Source: Geodermatophilus ruber
GTDB taxonomy: Bacteria > Actinomycetota > Actinomycetes > Mycobacteriales > Geodermatophilaceae
Direction: 5' to 3'
Length of the DNA: 64,000 bases
NCBI RefSeq assembly: GCF_900114385.1
Contig: NZ_FOSW01000004.1
Coordinates: 1 to 64,000, forward strand
This document shows, piece by piece, positions 53,452-62,313 of this stretch. The position numbers and the translations under genes were made by a program. Below the pieces are notes generated by a model. That model worked only from the letters and a program-made list of their open reading frames with translations, had not been told where the DNA came from and searched no databases. Numbering within the stretch: the stretch's first letter is position 1; each line of letters begins with the position of its first letter.

Positions 53452-53492
53452 ACGGCCCCGCCGGACCCCCTCATCGGGGCCGGCGGGGCCGT
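53452..53492 (+). terminator. Hairpin after the transposase-like gene
   Basis: ACGGCCCCGCCGG and CCGGCGGGGCCGT are perfect 13-base arms around an inner CCCC-TCAT-CGGGG loop. Followed by TTCGCTG, so only a weak U-tract. Likely factor-independent terminator for the two-gene unit. Confidence 0.65.
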
Positions 53493-53512
53493 TCGCTGTC
53501 CCCGGGAGGCCC

Positions 53513-53551
53513 ACCGTTGACCAACGGTCAGCCCGACCGGTGGTCAACGGT
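53513..53551. repeat. Nested inverted repeat next to the attachment site
   Basis: ACCGTTGACCA and TGGTCAACGGT are perfect 11-base arms; between them CGGTC and GACCG form a second stem. It lies immediately downstream of the tRNA-Arg 3' end on the minus strand, so it may have been the tRNA gene's terminator. Confidence 0.6.
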
Positions 53552-53561
53552 TAGCTCCTGG

Positions 53562-53612
53562 TGGTGGCCCCGAGAGGATTCGAACCTCCGACACACGGTT
53601 TAGGAAACCGAT
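53562..53612 (-). tRNA. tRNA-Arg (CCT) 3' fragment, attachment-site scar
   Basis: On the minus strand ATCGGTTTCCTAAACCG is the anticodon arm (loop TTCCTAA, anticodon CCT). GGAGG-TTCGAAT-CCTCT is the T arm and CGGGGCC-A-CCA the 3' acceptor end with encoded CCA. The D arm and 5' acceptor strand are missing: sequence to the right is unrelated. This is the residual 3' half left when an element integrates into a tRNA gene; its orientation puts the element on the right. Confidence 0.8.
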
Positions 53613-53813
53613 CCAAACCCTGCGGGAAAGCGCAACCTCAGCGTTTGACCTGCAAAGACGGCAGCGGACTGCAAGGAGGTGCAGGCTTCTGCGCCGGATC
53701 GTGACACGGATGTGTCACGCGGCGCCGAGCGCAGCCGGTGCTTCAGGCCCTGGCTTACTCCATGTCCGATGTCGCCGTGGCCATGGGCCTTGCGCGGGCG
53801 GTCCGCGGTCTGG

Positions 53814-54917
53814 TCAGTCGGTCCACGTCTCGTGCAGCCACCGAAGCCAGACCGTGGCCAGGCTGATCGCCCGCAGCGAGTTCTCCGGCGTGTACAGCGC
53901 CGCGTTCACCGCGTGCGCGGTGCCGGTCCGCGAGAACCGCGGACTCCGCTTCCGGTAGTCGTAGCCGTTGTACGCGGGCGGAATCCCCGCCGTCACCATC
54001 CGTAGCCGCATCTCCAGCAGGGAGACGGTGTCCTCGTCGAAGTCAGGCAGGCGCTTGATTTCCGCGCGCAGGGCCTTCACGCCGCCGACATGGTGTTGCT
54101 CCAAGCCGGTGTCCAGGACGTTCGTTGCGAGGGCTTGTGCGGCCCGGGTGCGGCCCACGCGGTGCGTGTCGACGGCCTCTTGTGCGAAGTCCACCAGTTC
54201 CGTGAGGTCCTCGTGGGTGGTCTCCATCAGGGACGCGATGCAGTCGTCGAGGATGGTGTCAACGTGCTCGGTCAGGACACGGGCGCGGTCATCGGCCGTG
54301 TTCGCGGCCAGCAGCAGTCGCAGCACGTCCTCGTGGGGAACCCAGACGAGCCCGACCCGCTGCTCCTCGCTGATCTCGACCAGCCGGGCCCAGTCCTCGA
54401 CGTCTAGGTCGCGCAGGTTCTCCGGGATGAGCCGGTGGACCGACTCGATGAGCCGATCGAGTCCGGCCAGTACGTCAGGCCGTATCAGCCGAGAGAAGTC
54501 GACCGGTGGGATGTCCACGCGGATCTGTTCGAGGAACGCCTCGGTGTGCGTTTCCATCAGCCGCCGCATCCACGACTCGTCGTAGATCACCGGCATCTTC
54601 GGCACGATCGTGTCCCAGGTGGACGCCGGGATGATGGGCGCCTTCGTCGCGACCGTCCGGGCGATCCGGCGGGCTACGTCGGACTGCTGTTGAAGCCGCC
54701 GGGCAAGGTCGGCGACCGGATCGCGCGTGATTTGCCGCAGTTGAGCAGCCAGGGTCTCGTTGAGTCGGAAACCCCGCTGACCCAAGCCTGCACGCGGCCG
54801 GGTACTTGCCGCGGACGGCTGTGCTGATGGAGGGTCGCCAGCGGTTCCGTCGCGCGGCGTCTCCTGGTGGGCGGTCGCCTCCTCGTCGGACGGCTCGTCC
54901 GGCCGCACTTCGCCCAT
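53814..54917 (-). CDS. Large hypothetical protein, element cargo
   Basis: The ATG at 54917 follows GAAAGGATTGGC. The 367-residue protein has no recognised domain. Residues 1-50 are acidic and disordered (GEVRPDEPSDEEATAHQETP). After that it is helical, with SLMETTHEDLTELVDFAQEAVDTHRVGRTRAAQALATNVLDTGLEQHHVGGVKALRAEIKRLP. The final part holds YNGYDYRKRSPRFSRTGTAHAVNAALYTPENSLRAISLATVWLRWLHETW. It is the first gene inside the element, close to the attachment scar. Confidence 0.65.
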   Translation of the reverse strand: MGEVRPDEPSDEEATAHQETPRDGTAGDPPSAQPSAASTRPRAGLGQRGFRLNETLAAQLRQITRDPVADLARRLQQQSDVARRIARTVATKAPIIPASTWDTIVPKMPVIYDESWMRRLMETHTEAFLEQIRVDIPPVDFSRLIRPDVLAGLDRLIESVHRLIPENLRDLDVEDWARLVEISEEQRVGLVWVPHEDVLRLLLAANTADDRARVLTEHVDTILDDCIASLMETTHEDLTELVDFAQEAVDTHRVGRTRAAQALATNVLDTGLEQHHVGGVKALRAEIKRLPDFDEDTVSLLEMRLRMVTAGIPPAYNGYDYRKRSPRFSRTGTAHAVNAALYTPENSLRAISLATVWLRWLHETWTD

Positions 54918-55241
54918 GCCAATCCTTTCGAGAAGTCGTACGCGGGTACGTGGCTGCAGCGCTAGCGGGCGCCGCGCCCACCAAGGTGCCACGTCACTAG
55001 TACTGCGGCTGCCAACCTTTGCCCTGGTTTCTGGCGGGGGTTAAGGCAGGGGCCGTGATGACGTGAACGCTCCGCTTCCCCGACCGCACTCAACGCTGGA
55101 TGCGAGCATCGGACCGTTCTACGACAGCAAGAGCGTCCAGGGGACTGCCCCCACGCCCAAGCGCGCTGCCCGTCATCAAGGGCTGAGCGCTGTGGGCACG
55201 GAGCCCTCCCAGCCCGAGGGCCGCCTTGTAGTTTTCGACCC
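54918..55241. other. Divergent intergenic region on the element
   Basis: About 320 bases lie between the divergent starts of two cargo genes. No gene is supported. It should hold promoters for both. Confidence 0.4.
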
Positions 55242-55805
55242 GTGACCACGCTGCCCGCTTTGAGGGTGCCGCTGAACCTCCCGCGCGGCTGCTCGTCCGA
55301 GGCTGTGCACGTCCTTAACGTCCTGTCGTCCCTGGTTCGAGCCTTGACGGTTGCTGGACCCGACGTCGAGCGCGAGGCGCGACTCACCGGCGACGCCCCA
55401 CTCATGGAGTTCGTCCGCGTGACGCGGCAGGGCGCGATGCGCTCGCTCGACTACTGGTTCACGCCACGACGCCGGGGCGAGTGGCGTCCCTCGAATGTGC
55501 TGTGGTCTGAGGCAGCACGGGCGCTGCCCAATGTCGCCGGAGCGCCGGTCCGCTCCGAGCACGTCTACCCGCTCAACCTGCTGTCTCGGGACCTGCTCGC
55601 GGCGGAGCCGACCGTCGAGGCGTTCGGGCGCATCGTCGCCGACCGGCTCGTCCTCGCCGTCATCACCGTCGAGGAGGACTTACGGCTCGGTGCTGCTGGT
55701 TTGTCTCGGTCCATGCCAGCCGCGTGGGACGGGCGCGACCCGTTCGACCGCTATCGTGCGGCTGGCCTCGACGTGGACGCCTTCGCGTCGAGGCAAACGG
55801 CATGA
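55242..55805 (+). CDS. Hypothetical protein, element cargo
   Basis: GTG 55242 opens a 187-residue protein without recognised domains. It is mixed alpha/beta, with VHVLNVLSSLVRALTVAGPDVEREARLTGDAPLMEFVRVTRQGAMRSLDYWFTPRRRGEWRPSNVLW, and HVYPLNLLSRDLLAAEPTVEAFGRIVADRLVLAVITVEEDLRLGAAGLSRSMP later. The last stretch (WDGRDPFDRYRAAGLDVDAF) is a common ending in phage and plasmid proteins. It precedes the TcmP gene by about 260 bases. Confidence 0.55.
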   Translation: MTTLPALRVPLNLPRGCSSEAVHVLNVLSSLVRALTVAGPDVEREARLTGDAPLMEFVRVTRQGAMRSLDYWFTPRRRGEWRPSNVLWSEAARALPNVAGAPVRSEHVYPLNLLSRDLLAAEPTVEAFGRIVADRLVLAVITVEEDLRLGAAGLSRSMPAAWDGRDPFDRYRAAGLDVDAFASRQTA

Positions 55806-56064
55806 GAGCGCCCACGGCTGGAGGTTCCGTGAGCCGGTGAGCCGGACACGGGGGCGGGACTGTTCGTACTTATGGCCGAACCCCGGGGTCGAACTATGAC
55901 TCCGGCCGGTCTGTCCCGGGCATGGATTGGCAGTCGCGGCACTAGGACTTGCTACCCCGCGCCGTGAGGAACTCCTTTAACGCCCTCCGCCGGATCCCGA
56001 CCGTGTCGGCCATGCGCTGTCGCGTGCGTCTGGCACCCTTCGTGGGTCTGTGAGGAGGACCACC

Positions 56065-57222
56065 ATGGCTACGGGGGCCGGAGAGCGGTATTGGTCCGGA
56101 CAGGCGCTGCCGAGCGTCTTCAAGCACACCCTGCTCGACAAGTACGTCCCCCAGTTCGCTGGGATGACCGGGTCGATTGGGCGGCGGGTGGTCTATCTCG
56201 ATGGTTACGCCGGACGCGGGCGATACACCGACGGGACTCCGGCATCTGCGGAGAAGATTTTGATGGTCGCGCAGTCCCAGTTCGAGCGCGTCGGCTTGGC
56301 TTGGACCTGCTACTTCGTTGAGCAGGACCCAGAATCCGCTCGTGCACTGGGCGACGTGGTAGCCGAGTACGTCGCTCAGGGGGTCACAGCCCTCGCTCAT
56401 CGGGGCGACGTGCAGGACGTGCTCGACCAGGTCATCAGGTCCGCCGTCGGATGCCCCCTGTTCGCGTTCCTGGACCCCTGCGGGCTGGGCCTGCCGTTCA
56501 ACCGGATGAGCGGGCTCCTCAACGGCGAGCGAAAGAAGGAGTGGCCCCCCACCGAGTTCCTGCTGAACTTCAGCCTGGACGCAGTTCGGCGCATCGGCGG
56601 CCACGTCACCGGCCAACGCAACGAAGCGACCCTCCGGCGCATGGACGACGCCGTCGGCGGGCGATGGTGGCGCGAACTCTTCTCCAACGGCGTGAACGAC
56701 GCAGCCGTCGAGGCGGTCGTGGCTGGCTTCTCCGAGCGCATGAGCGCCGCGACGGGCATGCACCTGGTCGCGGTTCCGGTGCGGCGTGCGCCGACCCATA
56801 AGCCGGTCTACGACCTCATTTTCGGCAGTCGCAAGGCCCATGGGCTTTGGGTGTTCGGAGACGCAGTCGCCCGAGCCACCCAGGCGTGGTGGGACACCCT
56901 CGAAGAGGTCGAGGTCGAGGCAGATCCGGACGCGCTGTTTCCGGCCACCGCCACGATCCGCCCGGTCTTGGAAACGGTCGAGGAGCGCGCCCTGCCGGTC
57001 ATCACCGACAATCTCCGCTACCTCCTGCACAGCCACCCTGCTGGGTTCCGCGTGGTCGACCACACGAGAGCCGTCTTCGGTGAGTTCTATGGGCAGGTCA
57101 GAGAGTCGGTCGTCCGGAAGGCGGTGAAGGCGCTGCACCAGCAGGGTGGCACCGCGACGACCGGTGTCGGCGGCACCAAGAGGACCCGAGACTTGGTCGT
57201 CCTTCCGCCTACGGCCGCCTGA
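56065..57222 (+). CDS. tcmP: Three-Cys-motif partner protein TcmP
   Basis: The 385-residue protein starts at ATG 56065, seven bases after GAGGAGG; the frame extends to GTG 56050. It matches the TcmP family: YWSGQALPSVFKHTLLDKYVPQFAGMTG, then a Rossmann-type strand VVYLDGYAGRGRYTDGTPASAEKIL, FVEQDPESARAL, and CPLFAFLDPCGLGLPFNRM, the methyltransferase-like DPxG motif. TcmP genes are found next to Gp37/Gp68 proteins that carry a three-cysteine motif, as here. The molecular function is not established. The product may be a nucleic-acid methyltransferase. Confidence 0.88.
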   Translation: MATGAGERYWSGQALPSVFKHTLLDKYVPQFAGMTGSIGRRVVYLDGYAGRGRYTDGTPASAEKILMVAQSQFERVGLAWTCYFVEQDPESARALGDVVAEYVAQGVTALAHRGDVQDVLDQVIRSAVGCPLFAFLDPCGLGLPFNRMSGLLNGERKKEWPPTEFLLNFSLDAVRRIGGHVTGQRNEATLRRMDDAVGGRWWRELFSNGVNDAAVEAVVAGFSERMSAATGMHLVAVPVRRAPTHKPVYDLIFGSRKAHGLWVFGDAVARATQAWWDTLEEVEVEADPDALFPATATIRPVLETVEERALPVITDNLRYLLHSHPAGFRVVDHTRAVFGEFYGQVRESVVRKAVKALHQQGGTATTGVGGTKRTRDLVVLPPTAA

Positions 57223-57229
57223 CCGGTGG

Positions 57230-57436
57230 CTACCGAGACCTGCGGTTGTAGGGGGACTGGTTCGTCGGCTTGAGGCTGGTGTTCTGCTTCGCGGCCTGAC
57301 TGCGGACCGCTGCCTCGGAGCGCCCCAACTTGAGCCCGATCACTCGGGTCGGCGTGTTGCCGGAGGCCAGGCTGCGGAGTTGAGCCTTCGCACTCGATGT
57401 CCAGGACTTGCCGCTGTTGCGCGTCGACTTCGCCAT
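57230..57436 (-). CDS. Small Myb/SANT-like DNA-binding protein
   Basis: The 68-residue basic protein has SWTSSAKAQLRSLASGNTPTRVIGLKLGRSEAAVRSQAAKQNTSLKPTNQSPYNRRSR. The pattern of Trp then LxxLA, and LGRSEAAVRSQA, matches the Myb/SANT-like or Trfa-like helix-turn-helix proteins often found on phages and element cargo. It lies eight bases after the convergent TcmP gene and upstream of nothing on its own strand except the three-Cys gene. Confidence 0.75.
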   Translation of the reverse strand: MAKSTRNSGKSWTSSAKAQLRSLASGNTPTRVIGLKLGRSEAAVRSQAAKQNTSLKPTNQSPYNRRSR

Positions 57437-57528
57437 GATTCCCCCTTGCTCAGGAATGACATGCGCGTAAGTACCCGCCACGTCGGCTCCACTAACGCCC
57501 TGATAAGGCACTCCGAGGACGGGCGTCG

Positions 57529-58281
57529 CTATGCGGTCGCGAGGGGCCGAGCGGGCATCTCGTCCCAGACGAGGCCCTCCAATGTCCGGCCCCCAGCCTT
57601 GGGAGTGCGCCCGCCCCATTGCTTAAAAAAGAACGGCACCTGCGCGTTCTGGCAGGCATTCCGCAGGTTGATGACCCATTCCGGGTCCATGGCCCGGTGG
57701 CCGGAGCCACTCTCTCCTCCGGCGATGACCCAGTCGATTCCGTCGAGGTTGATGCCGTCGAGCGGACCCAGCAAGGGCTCACAGGAGAGGAACCGAACGG
57801 CTGCCGGAACGCTGCGCAGATCGTCGATGCGGTCGAAGGTGTCGCTGTTCTCCACGCTGACGCCCATCCACACGTTGTCCGGCCAATCCAAGTGGTCGGC
57901 GACTTTCCGCAGGCGGGCTGCGCGCTTGGTGAGCACCTGGTAGGTGTGCTGCGGCGTCGCGGCCATGACGGCGAAGACCTGACGCACAAAGTCCAGCGGC
58001 ACGCGGGCGTGGAACAGGTCGCTCATCGAGTTGACGAACACCAGCCGGGGCTGTCGCCAGGAGAACGGGATAGACAGCGCCCGCGGATGGACAGTGACCC
58101 CGAATCCCGGCCCGCTGGTGCGCGGGTCACCGTCGTTCTGATACTTCTCGGCACCCATCGCCTTGAGCCTCTTGGCCAGCGTCAGCGCGTAGCAGTTGTC
58201 GCAACCGACCGATACGCGGTCGCAGCCGGTCGTCGGGTTCCAGGTCGCTTCGGTCCATTCGATGGTGCTCTTGTTCGCCAC
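57529..58281 (-). CDS. Phage Gp37/Gp68-family (DUF5131) three-Cys-motif protein
   Basis: The 250-residue protein shows the diagnostic start STIEWTEATWNPTTGCDRVSVGCDNCYALTLAKRL: three cysteines spaced C-x6-C-x2-C, the three-Cys motif. Other conserved pieces are RLVFVNSMSDLFHARVPLDFV, TYQVLTKRAARL, VWMGVSVENSDTFDRI, VRFLSCEPLLGPL, WVIAGGESGSGHRAM and VPFFFKQWGG. The family is abundant in actinophages and elements; the cysteines resemble a radical-SAM cluster site in spacing but not identity. TcmP is its standard partner. Confidence 0.9.
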   Translation of the reverse strand: MANKSTIEWTEATWNPTTGCDRVSVGCDNCYALTLAKRLKAMGAEKYQNDGDPRTSGPGFGVTVHPRALSIPFSWRQPRLVFVNSMSDLFHARVPLDFVRQVFAVMAATPQHTYQVLTKRAARLRKVADHLDWPDNVWMGVSVENSDTFDRIDDLRSVPAAVRFLSCEPLLGPLDGINLDGIDWVIAGGESGSGHRAMDPEWVINLRNACQNAQVPFFFKQWGGRTPKAGGRTLEGLVWDEMPARPLATA

Positions 58282-58576
58282 GCTTGCCCCCAGCCGACTT
58301 CGGTCCCTCCGACGCTATCGGCAGGCCCTCTGCCCGTCGGGCATGGCCGACGGTAGGGGCAGGGTCCGACGAGGCGACATCCGGAGGACGGGCTCAGGCG
58401 CTCTCCACCGCCAGCGAGCGGCCGATTCCTAGGGCAATCCGGCGTCCGGTACGCACGACATGGTTGGCGGATGCCTCACGATCCAGAGGCGGAGGTAGGT
58501 CTCTTGGACGGGGCGAGCCCGCAACTCCGCTACGCCGACCGGCCCGACCGAAGCAGGCACCGGCGACCGTTCCGCG
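58282..58576. other. Intergenic before the integrase
   Basis: Nearly 300 bases with no supported gene. It separates the DUF5131 start from the integrase stop. Confidence 0.4.
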
Positions 58577-59989
58577 TCAGGCTGCCTGTTCCTCGGCGGC
58601 CTCTCCGCGAGCGAACTGGTACGACGCGTTAGCCGGGACGACGTCGGACGCAAGACTATCTCGGCCGCCATCCGGCCCGTAGGCCGCCCAGATCGCGTTG
58701 TACATGGCAGTCAGCGTCTTCTGAAGGCCCCAGCCCTTGGCGCGCACCTTGCGCGCCTCCCGCCACTCGACGACCCCGTCCTCCTCGGACATCGAGTAGA
58801 TGTCGGTCACCATGCTGCCGCCTTCGTGTCCTACCTGGGCCTGCACTCGACGCTGGGAGACACCGGCCGCTTGGAGCATTGAGATGTAAGTGGCGCGCAT
58901 CGCGTACGGCGTGGGAGCCAGGCGGCGGCCTTTGACGTGGGTTGTTGGGTCGCCGTTAAGCGTGGGCAGCGCCTTGGCGGCGGTCGCCAACGTGGGCTGC
59001 CAGGAGTACCGGGACCACACGCCATACAGCCACCACCCCCCTGTCGCGGAAGGGAACAGTGGCTGGCCGGGGCGGCGGCCCTGGGCCTCGGACCAGGCAA
59101 GGAGACGCTGCCACAAGGGCTTAGGAATGGTCACCAACCGACTCTTGCGGTTCTTCACCGGCCCCCGCTTTGCGCCGCCCACGCACTTCTCGTTGAGCGA
59201 ATACTCAACGTTGAGTTTGGGCTCCGCGGGCAGGACCGTGATGCCGTCCATTGCCCGAACCTCACCGGGGCGGAGGCCAGCCCAGAGGGCAACCTCCAAC
59301 ATCAACCGATCCTTTTCCGCGGGAGCGGAGACGCATAGTTCGACGATCTCGGCAGGCGTGAAGAAGAACTTGGCCTTCCTGACGCTTGACGCGGTCTTGC
59401 CTTTCTTCACGGCACGGACATCCTTGAAGGGGTCCCTGTCGATCCAGTTTTCGTCGATCGCTTCCTTGATGGCGGCGCGCGCGAGACGGAGGGCCTTGAT
59501 GCGGCGGCTGGCCCCCTGCCTGGGCTTGCCTTCTCGACCGCGCGCAACCCGCTCCGGCACCTCCTTGAGTTTGCTCATCCAGGTCCTGGCCAGGGTTCGG
59601 TTCTGGGCTAGGTCCACAAGACGAAGATGGCCGATACCGAACTCGGGAGCGCCAATCACATTCCTGGCGAGGTCACGAAGATCGGACTCGCTACTCTCGG
59701 ACAGGTCGTCGTAGAGCACCCGCTCATCGATGTAGCGGGCAACTTCCGCGCCGAGCAGCCGCTCGCCCTGAGCGCGCTTGTCCCGCGTGGCGTCGGTTTC
59801 TTCCAGGTAGCGATCGAGTGCCGCCAGCGCGTCTTCGCGGGATTCGTAGAGCGTGGGTTGGAAGACGACCTGTTGTCCTCGCACGGTCAGGCGCGGCCGC
59901 CACTTGCCTGAAGGGAGTTGGGCGACGCTGCCGGTGCCTTTGCGACGCTGGGGCTCAGGTCGCATCGACTGCTTGAGTGACCTAGTCAT
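58577..59989 (-). CDS. Tyrosine-type site-specific recombinase (integrase)
   Basis: The 470-residue integrase has an N-terminal arm-binding region (RKGTGSVAQLPSGKWRPRLTVRGQQVVFQPTLYESREDALAALDRYL), a helical core-binding domain, and a catalytic domain. Its first Arg is in WAGLRPGEVRAMDG, the second in APTPYAMRATYISMLQAAG, the His in RVQAQVGHEGG, and the nucleophile Tyr in MVTDIYSMSEE. The usual His before the second Arg (HxLR) is Tyr here. It would integrate the element into the tRNA-Arg gene. An excisionase-like gene starts upstream. Confidence 0.92.
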   Translation of the reverse strand: MTRSLKQSMRPEPQRRKGTGSVAQLPSGKWRPRLTVRGQQVVFQPTLYESREDALAALDRYLEETDATRDKRAQGERLLGAEVARYIDERVLYDDLSESSESDLRDLARNVIGAPEFGIGHLRLVDLAQNRTLARTWMSKLKEVPERVARGREGKPRQGASRRIKALRLARAAIKEAIDENWIDRDPFKDVRAVKKGKTASSVRKAKFFFTPAEIVELCVSAPAEKDRLMLEVALWAGLRPGEVRAMDGITVLPAEPKLNVEYSLNEKCVGGAKRGPVKNRKSRLVTIPKPLWQRLLAWSEAQGRRPGQPLFPSATGGWWLYGVWSRYSWQPTLATAAKALPTLNGDPTTHVKGRRLAPTPYAMRATYISMLQAAGVSQRRVQAQVGHEGGSMVTDIYSMSEEDGVVEWREARKVRAKGWGLQKTLTAMYNAIWAAYGPDGGRDSLASDVVPANASYQFARGEAAEEQAA

Positions 59990-60032
59990 GGGAAACGCTA
60001 CCGTCCAGATTCTTCGTGGATTGTTAGCGCCG

Positions 60033-60278
60033 TCAGGCGGCCGCCGGTCCCGCTGCCGCTTCCCGGAGGTAGGCGTCAACGTCGTCGGGGAAAAGGACCT
60101 TGATGCGCCCGCGCGCCCCGCCCTTGCCGCCAAGGCGCCGGTGCGGCATGCGGCCCAAGGCGATCTCGCTCCGCAGATGGCGCTCACAGATGCCGAGCCG
60201 CTGCGCTGCCTCCGCGACGTCGATAAGGCGACGGCCGTTACCGAGGTCCCCCGGCTCGATCTGATCCAACTCGTGCAT
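60033..60278 (-). CDS. Excisionase-like MerR-type HTH protein
   Basis: ATG 60278 follows GGAGGGCAACGAA. The 81-residue protein contains RLIDVAEAAQRLGICERHLRSEIALGRMPHRRLGGKGGARGRIKVLFPDDVDAYLRE, the AlpA/excisionase-type helix-turn-helix that picks the direction of recombination. It lies 43 bases upstream of the integrase on the same strand, the standard xis-int order. Confidence 0.88.
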   Translation of the reverse strand: MHELDQIEPGDLGNGRRLIDVAEAAQRLGICERHLRSEIALGRMPHRRLGGKGGARGRIKVLFPDDVDAYLREAAAGPAAA

Positions 60279-60845
60279 TTCGTTGCCCTCCAAGGCGTCG
60301 TCCTGCCCGGCTCTTCCGGGCAGTGCCGCCCTGTAATCGGCCGGTGCCTGACGGATTCGGTCGACTCGCAGAAACATTTCTGGGCCACCTCGAAGAACGC
60401 CCGATCGCGTGATCGGCGATAGCGCAGTGTGAGCGTGGCGGGCTGGATACCGGCGGGTATCGCTAGCCCCTCGGTGTCGCATACGCCTGCGTGTAACTGT
60501 GCGTGTCCGTCGGGCTGTCTCGGATCGGCGCCGAGGGCTCCACGCGGATGTCCGGAGCGCCCATTGGGTTGGTGCGCGGTGCTCTTCGGTTGGTTCACGC
60601 CACCTCTTGGCGTCAGACGTCTTGGTCACCGCCTCGCCGAGGTGGACGGCTGCGCGACGCGGCCGTGCTGTCCGCAGGACTCAGGAAAGGTCCGCTGCTG
60701 CCCAAGTCGATAGGCCGGTCTCCATCGCTGGTCCGGATTCGGGCGGTCGTCCGAGCGCTTCATTCGAGCGTTCGAGAACTGTCAGTCCTGTGCGAGATGA
60801 TGATCTTGAGGCGCCCATGTGTGGTGCCATCGAAGAGAGGGCCTG
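60279..60845. other. Regulatory-looking gap with inverted repeats
   Basis: About 570 bases with no supported gene. CCGATC-GCGT-GATCGG (60401-60416) is a perfect inverted repeat, and GCCCGG-CTCTT-CCGGGC (near 60315-60331) is a hairpin. GAAACATTTC is a third short palindrome at 60371-60380. The region separates int/xis from divergently oriented cargo and may hold control sites or attP-arm remnants. Confidence 0.4.
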
Positions 60846-61232
60846 ATGGACGGTCTACACGGTCGGATTGAATCGCTGCCGCCGGAGGCGCTGGCTTTGG
60901 TGCTACCGCCGTACTTGCGAGACCGGCCGACTGATCCGGTGGCACTCGCGCACTACCTGCTGTGGGCCGAGGCCGGTGATCACCCTGACTCTCATCTGCC
61001 TTGTCAGCCGGGACAGGCGCCCCGCGGCTGTGACACTTGCTGGGAGAAGAGTGAGGCATTTCGCGGAGAGGGGGCACGGCTCCCGTACGAGCACATGGCC
61101 CATCCGAACGAAGAACGCGAGGCTAGGGACCTGATTTCGTACTGGTATGCGCTTGGCGCGCTCACTGGGGTGCCCGTCATCGTGCACGGCGTCCCGATGT
61201 TCGACTCCACCCGCGTCCCCCGGCCGCACTGA
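60846..61232 (+). CDS. Hypothetical protein, element cargo
   Basis: ATG 60846 follows GAGAGGGCCTG. The 128-residue protein runs LHGRIESLPPEALALVLPPYLRDRPTDPVALAHYLLWAEAGDHPDSHLPCQPGQAPRGCDTCWEKSEAFR. Three cysteines in PCQPGQAPRGCDTCW could bind metal. Its stop and the next start overlap by one base, TGATG. No family recognised. Confidence 0.6.
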   Translation: MDGLHGRIESLPPEALALVLPPYLRDRPTDPVALAHYLLWAEAGDHPDSHLPCQPGQAPRGCDTCWEKSEAFRGEGARLPYEHMAHPNEEREARDLISYWYALGALTGVPVIVHGVPMFDSTRVPRPH

Positions 61233-61543
61233 TGATCAGCCACTACATGACGACGGTGCCTTTGCGCATTGACGGTGCTCGCTTGATCGAGGCGGATTGC
61301 TGGATGAAGCCGTTCGATCTCGTGGCGCTGGGATGCGCGTGTGGCTACCGCCACCGACTGCTCGATGCAGCCGATCTCGGTCTAAACGCTCTTCACGAGT
61401 TCTATGGCGACCCGGCGGACGATGCGCTGGAACGCCTGACTGCGGAACTCCAGGAGAGTGACCACGCCGCTGCGATGGTTCCCGCACTCCTGGACTGGGC
61501 CATGTCTATGGGCGCCCCAGAGCACGTGGGAGGGCAGTCCTGA
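61232..61543 (+). CDS. Hypothetical protein, element cargo, coupled to previous gene
   Basis: The 103-residue protein begins MISHYMTTVPLRIDGARLIEADCWMKPFDLVALGCACGYRHRLLDAADLGLNALHEFYGDPADDALERLTAELQE. CACGYRH is the only landmark. The ATG shares its A with the previous TGA. Length and coupling suggest the two cargo proteins act together. Confidence 0.6.
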   Translation: MISHYMTTVPLRIDGARLIEADCWMKPFDLVALGCACGYRHRLLDAADLGLNALHEFYGDPADDALERLTAELQESDHAAAMVPALLDWAMSMGAPEHVGGQS

Positions 61544-61593
61544 TCCGAGTGCTTCCTGAGCGATTGGGGTGCACGTCGGACCGTCGGTCAGCC

Positions 61594-61615
61594 TCCGTCT
61601 ACATCTGTAGACGGA
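61594..61615. promoter_or_regulatory. 22-bp near-perfect palindrome containing GTCTACA/TGTAGAC
   Basis: Arms TCCGTCTACA and TGTAGACGGA are perfect 10-base complements around TC. The same GTCTACA/TGTAGAC pair recurs at 62979-63011 in the other intergenic region of the element. Candidate operator for an element-encoded regulator. Confidence 0.55.
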
Positions 61616-61657
61616 TGCCTGACTCGGGCAACGTCCGTGTTCAACCACCGCACGTGG

Positions 61658-61993
61658 TCATCGCCTCCCTTGCCGCTTCCTTGGCCTGAGCCAGGAGGGC
61701 GGCGGTCGACCGGGGCCAGGTGAGGTGAGGCCGCCAACCGGGCTGTGTCCCGCTTCGCGGCCGTCAATCCATTGGGGACCATGACGACCGCCAGGTCGCC
61801 GGGCCGGACATAGCGACCTGCGCGTGTCGAAGCACATCTTCTCGCCCCACATGACCGTCTGCATCAGGTCCTGCCCGGGCAGATCCGCCGCCCGTCGGGT
61901 CAGCAATGGGTCCCCCGCCTTCACTAGGCACCACGTGTCCACGTCGGTGTGGGGATCAGCGTGCTGTCGCCCGAGCCAGTAATCGAGAGTCAT
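61658..61993 (-). CDS. Possible short protein, doubtful C-terminus
   Basis: The frame from ATG 61993 encodes 111 residues. The first 60 look protein-like (LDYWLGRQHADPHTDVDTWCLVKAGDPLLTRRAADLPGQDLMQTVMWGEKMCFDTR), while the rest is Arg/Pro/Gly-rich as in a wrong frame. A second frame on the same strand continues with MVPNGLTAAKRDTARL, so a frameshifted remnant is possible. Confidence 0.35.
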   Translation of the reverse strand: MTLDYWLGRQHADPHTDVDTWCLVKAGDPLLTRRAADLPGQDLMQTVMWGEKMCFDTRRSLCPARRPGGRHGPQWIDGREAGHSPVGGLTSPGPGRPPPSWLRPRKRQGRR

Positions 61994-62313
61994 GGTTGCC
62001 GTCCAGTTCTGTCGAGGTCCCCAGCAGGCGTTTCCCCCGGGGGCTCCGCGGGACGGGTCCGACACCTGTCTGGGTCCTGTCCCGCGGGGCGGCCTCGCCA
62101 TCGGCAGCCGACGTGCAAGAACCGACGTCTCAGGCGGATGGATCCTCCAAGTCACCCCATGGTGGGATGCTCGCCGCGCTTCGATCCTTGGGGGGGTCTA
62201 CCGGCAATCCGATGTCACATGTCCGGCACCCTCGGCCGCCGGCGCTCCCGGAGAACCGGCTCTGCCGGGCCCCGTTCTGGACGGTCGCGTCACGGGTACC
62301 GGTGCCCGTTCAG
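61994..62313. other. Intergenic
   Basis: Just over 300 bases with no gene supported, between a doubtful ORF and the HNH gene stop. Confidence 0.35.
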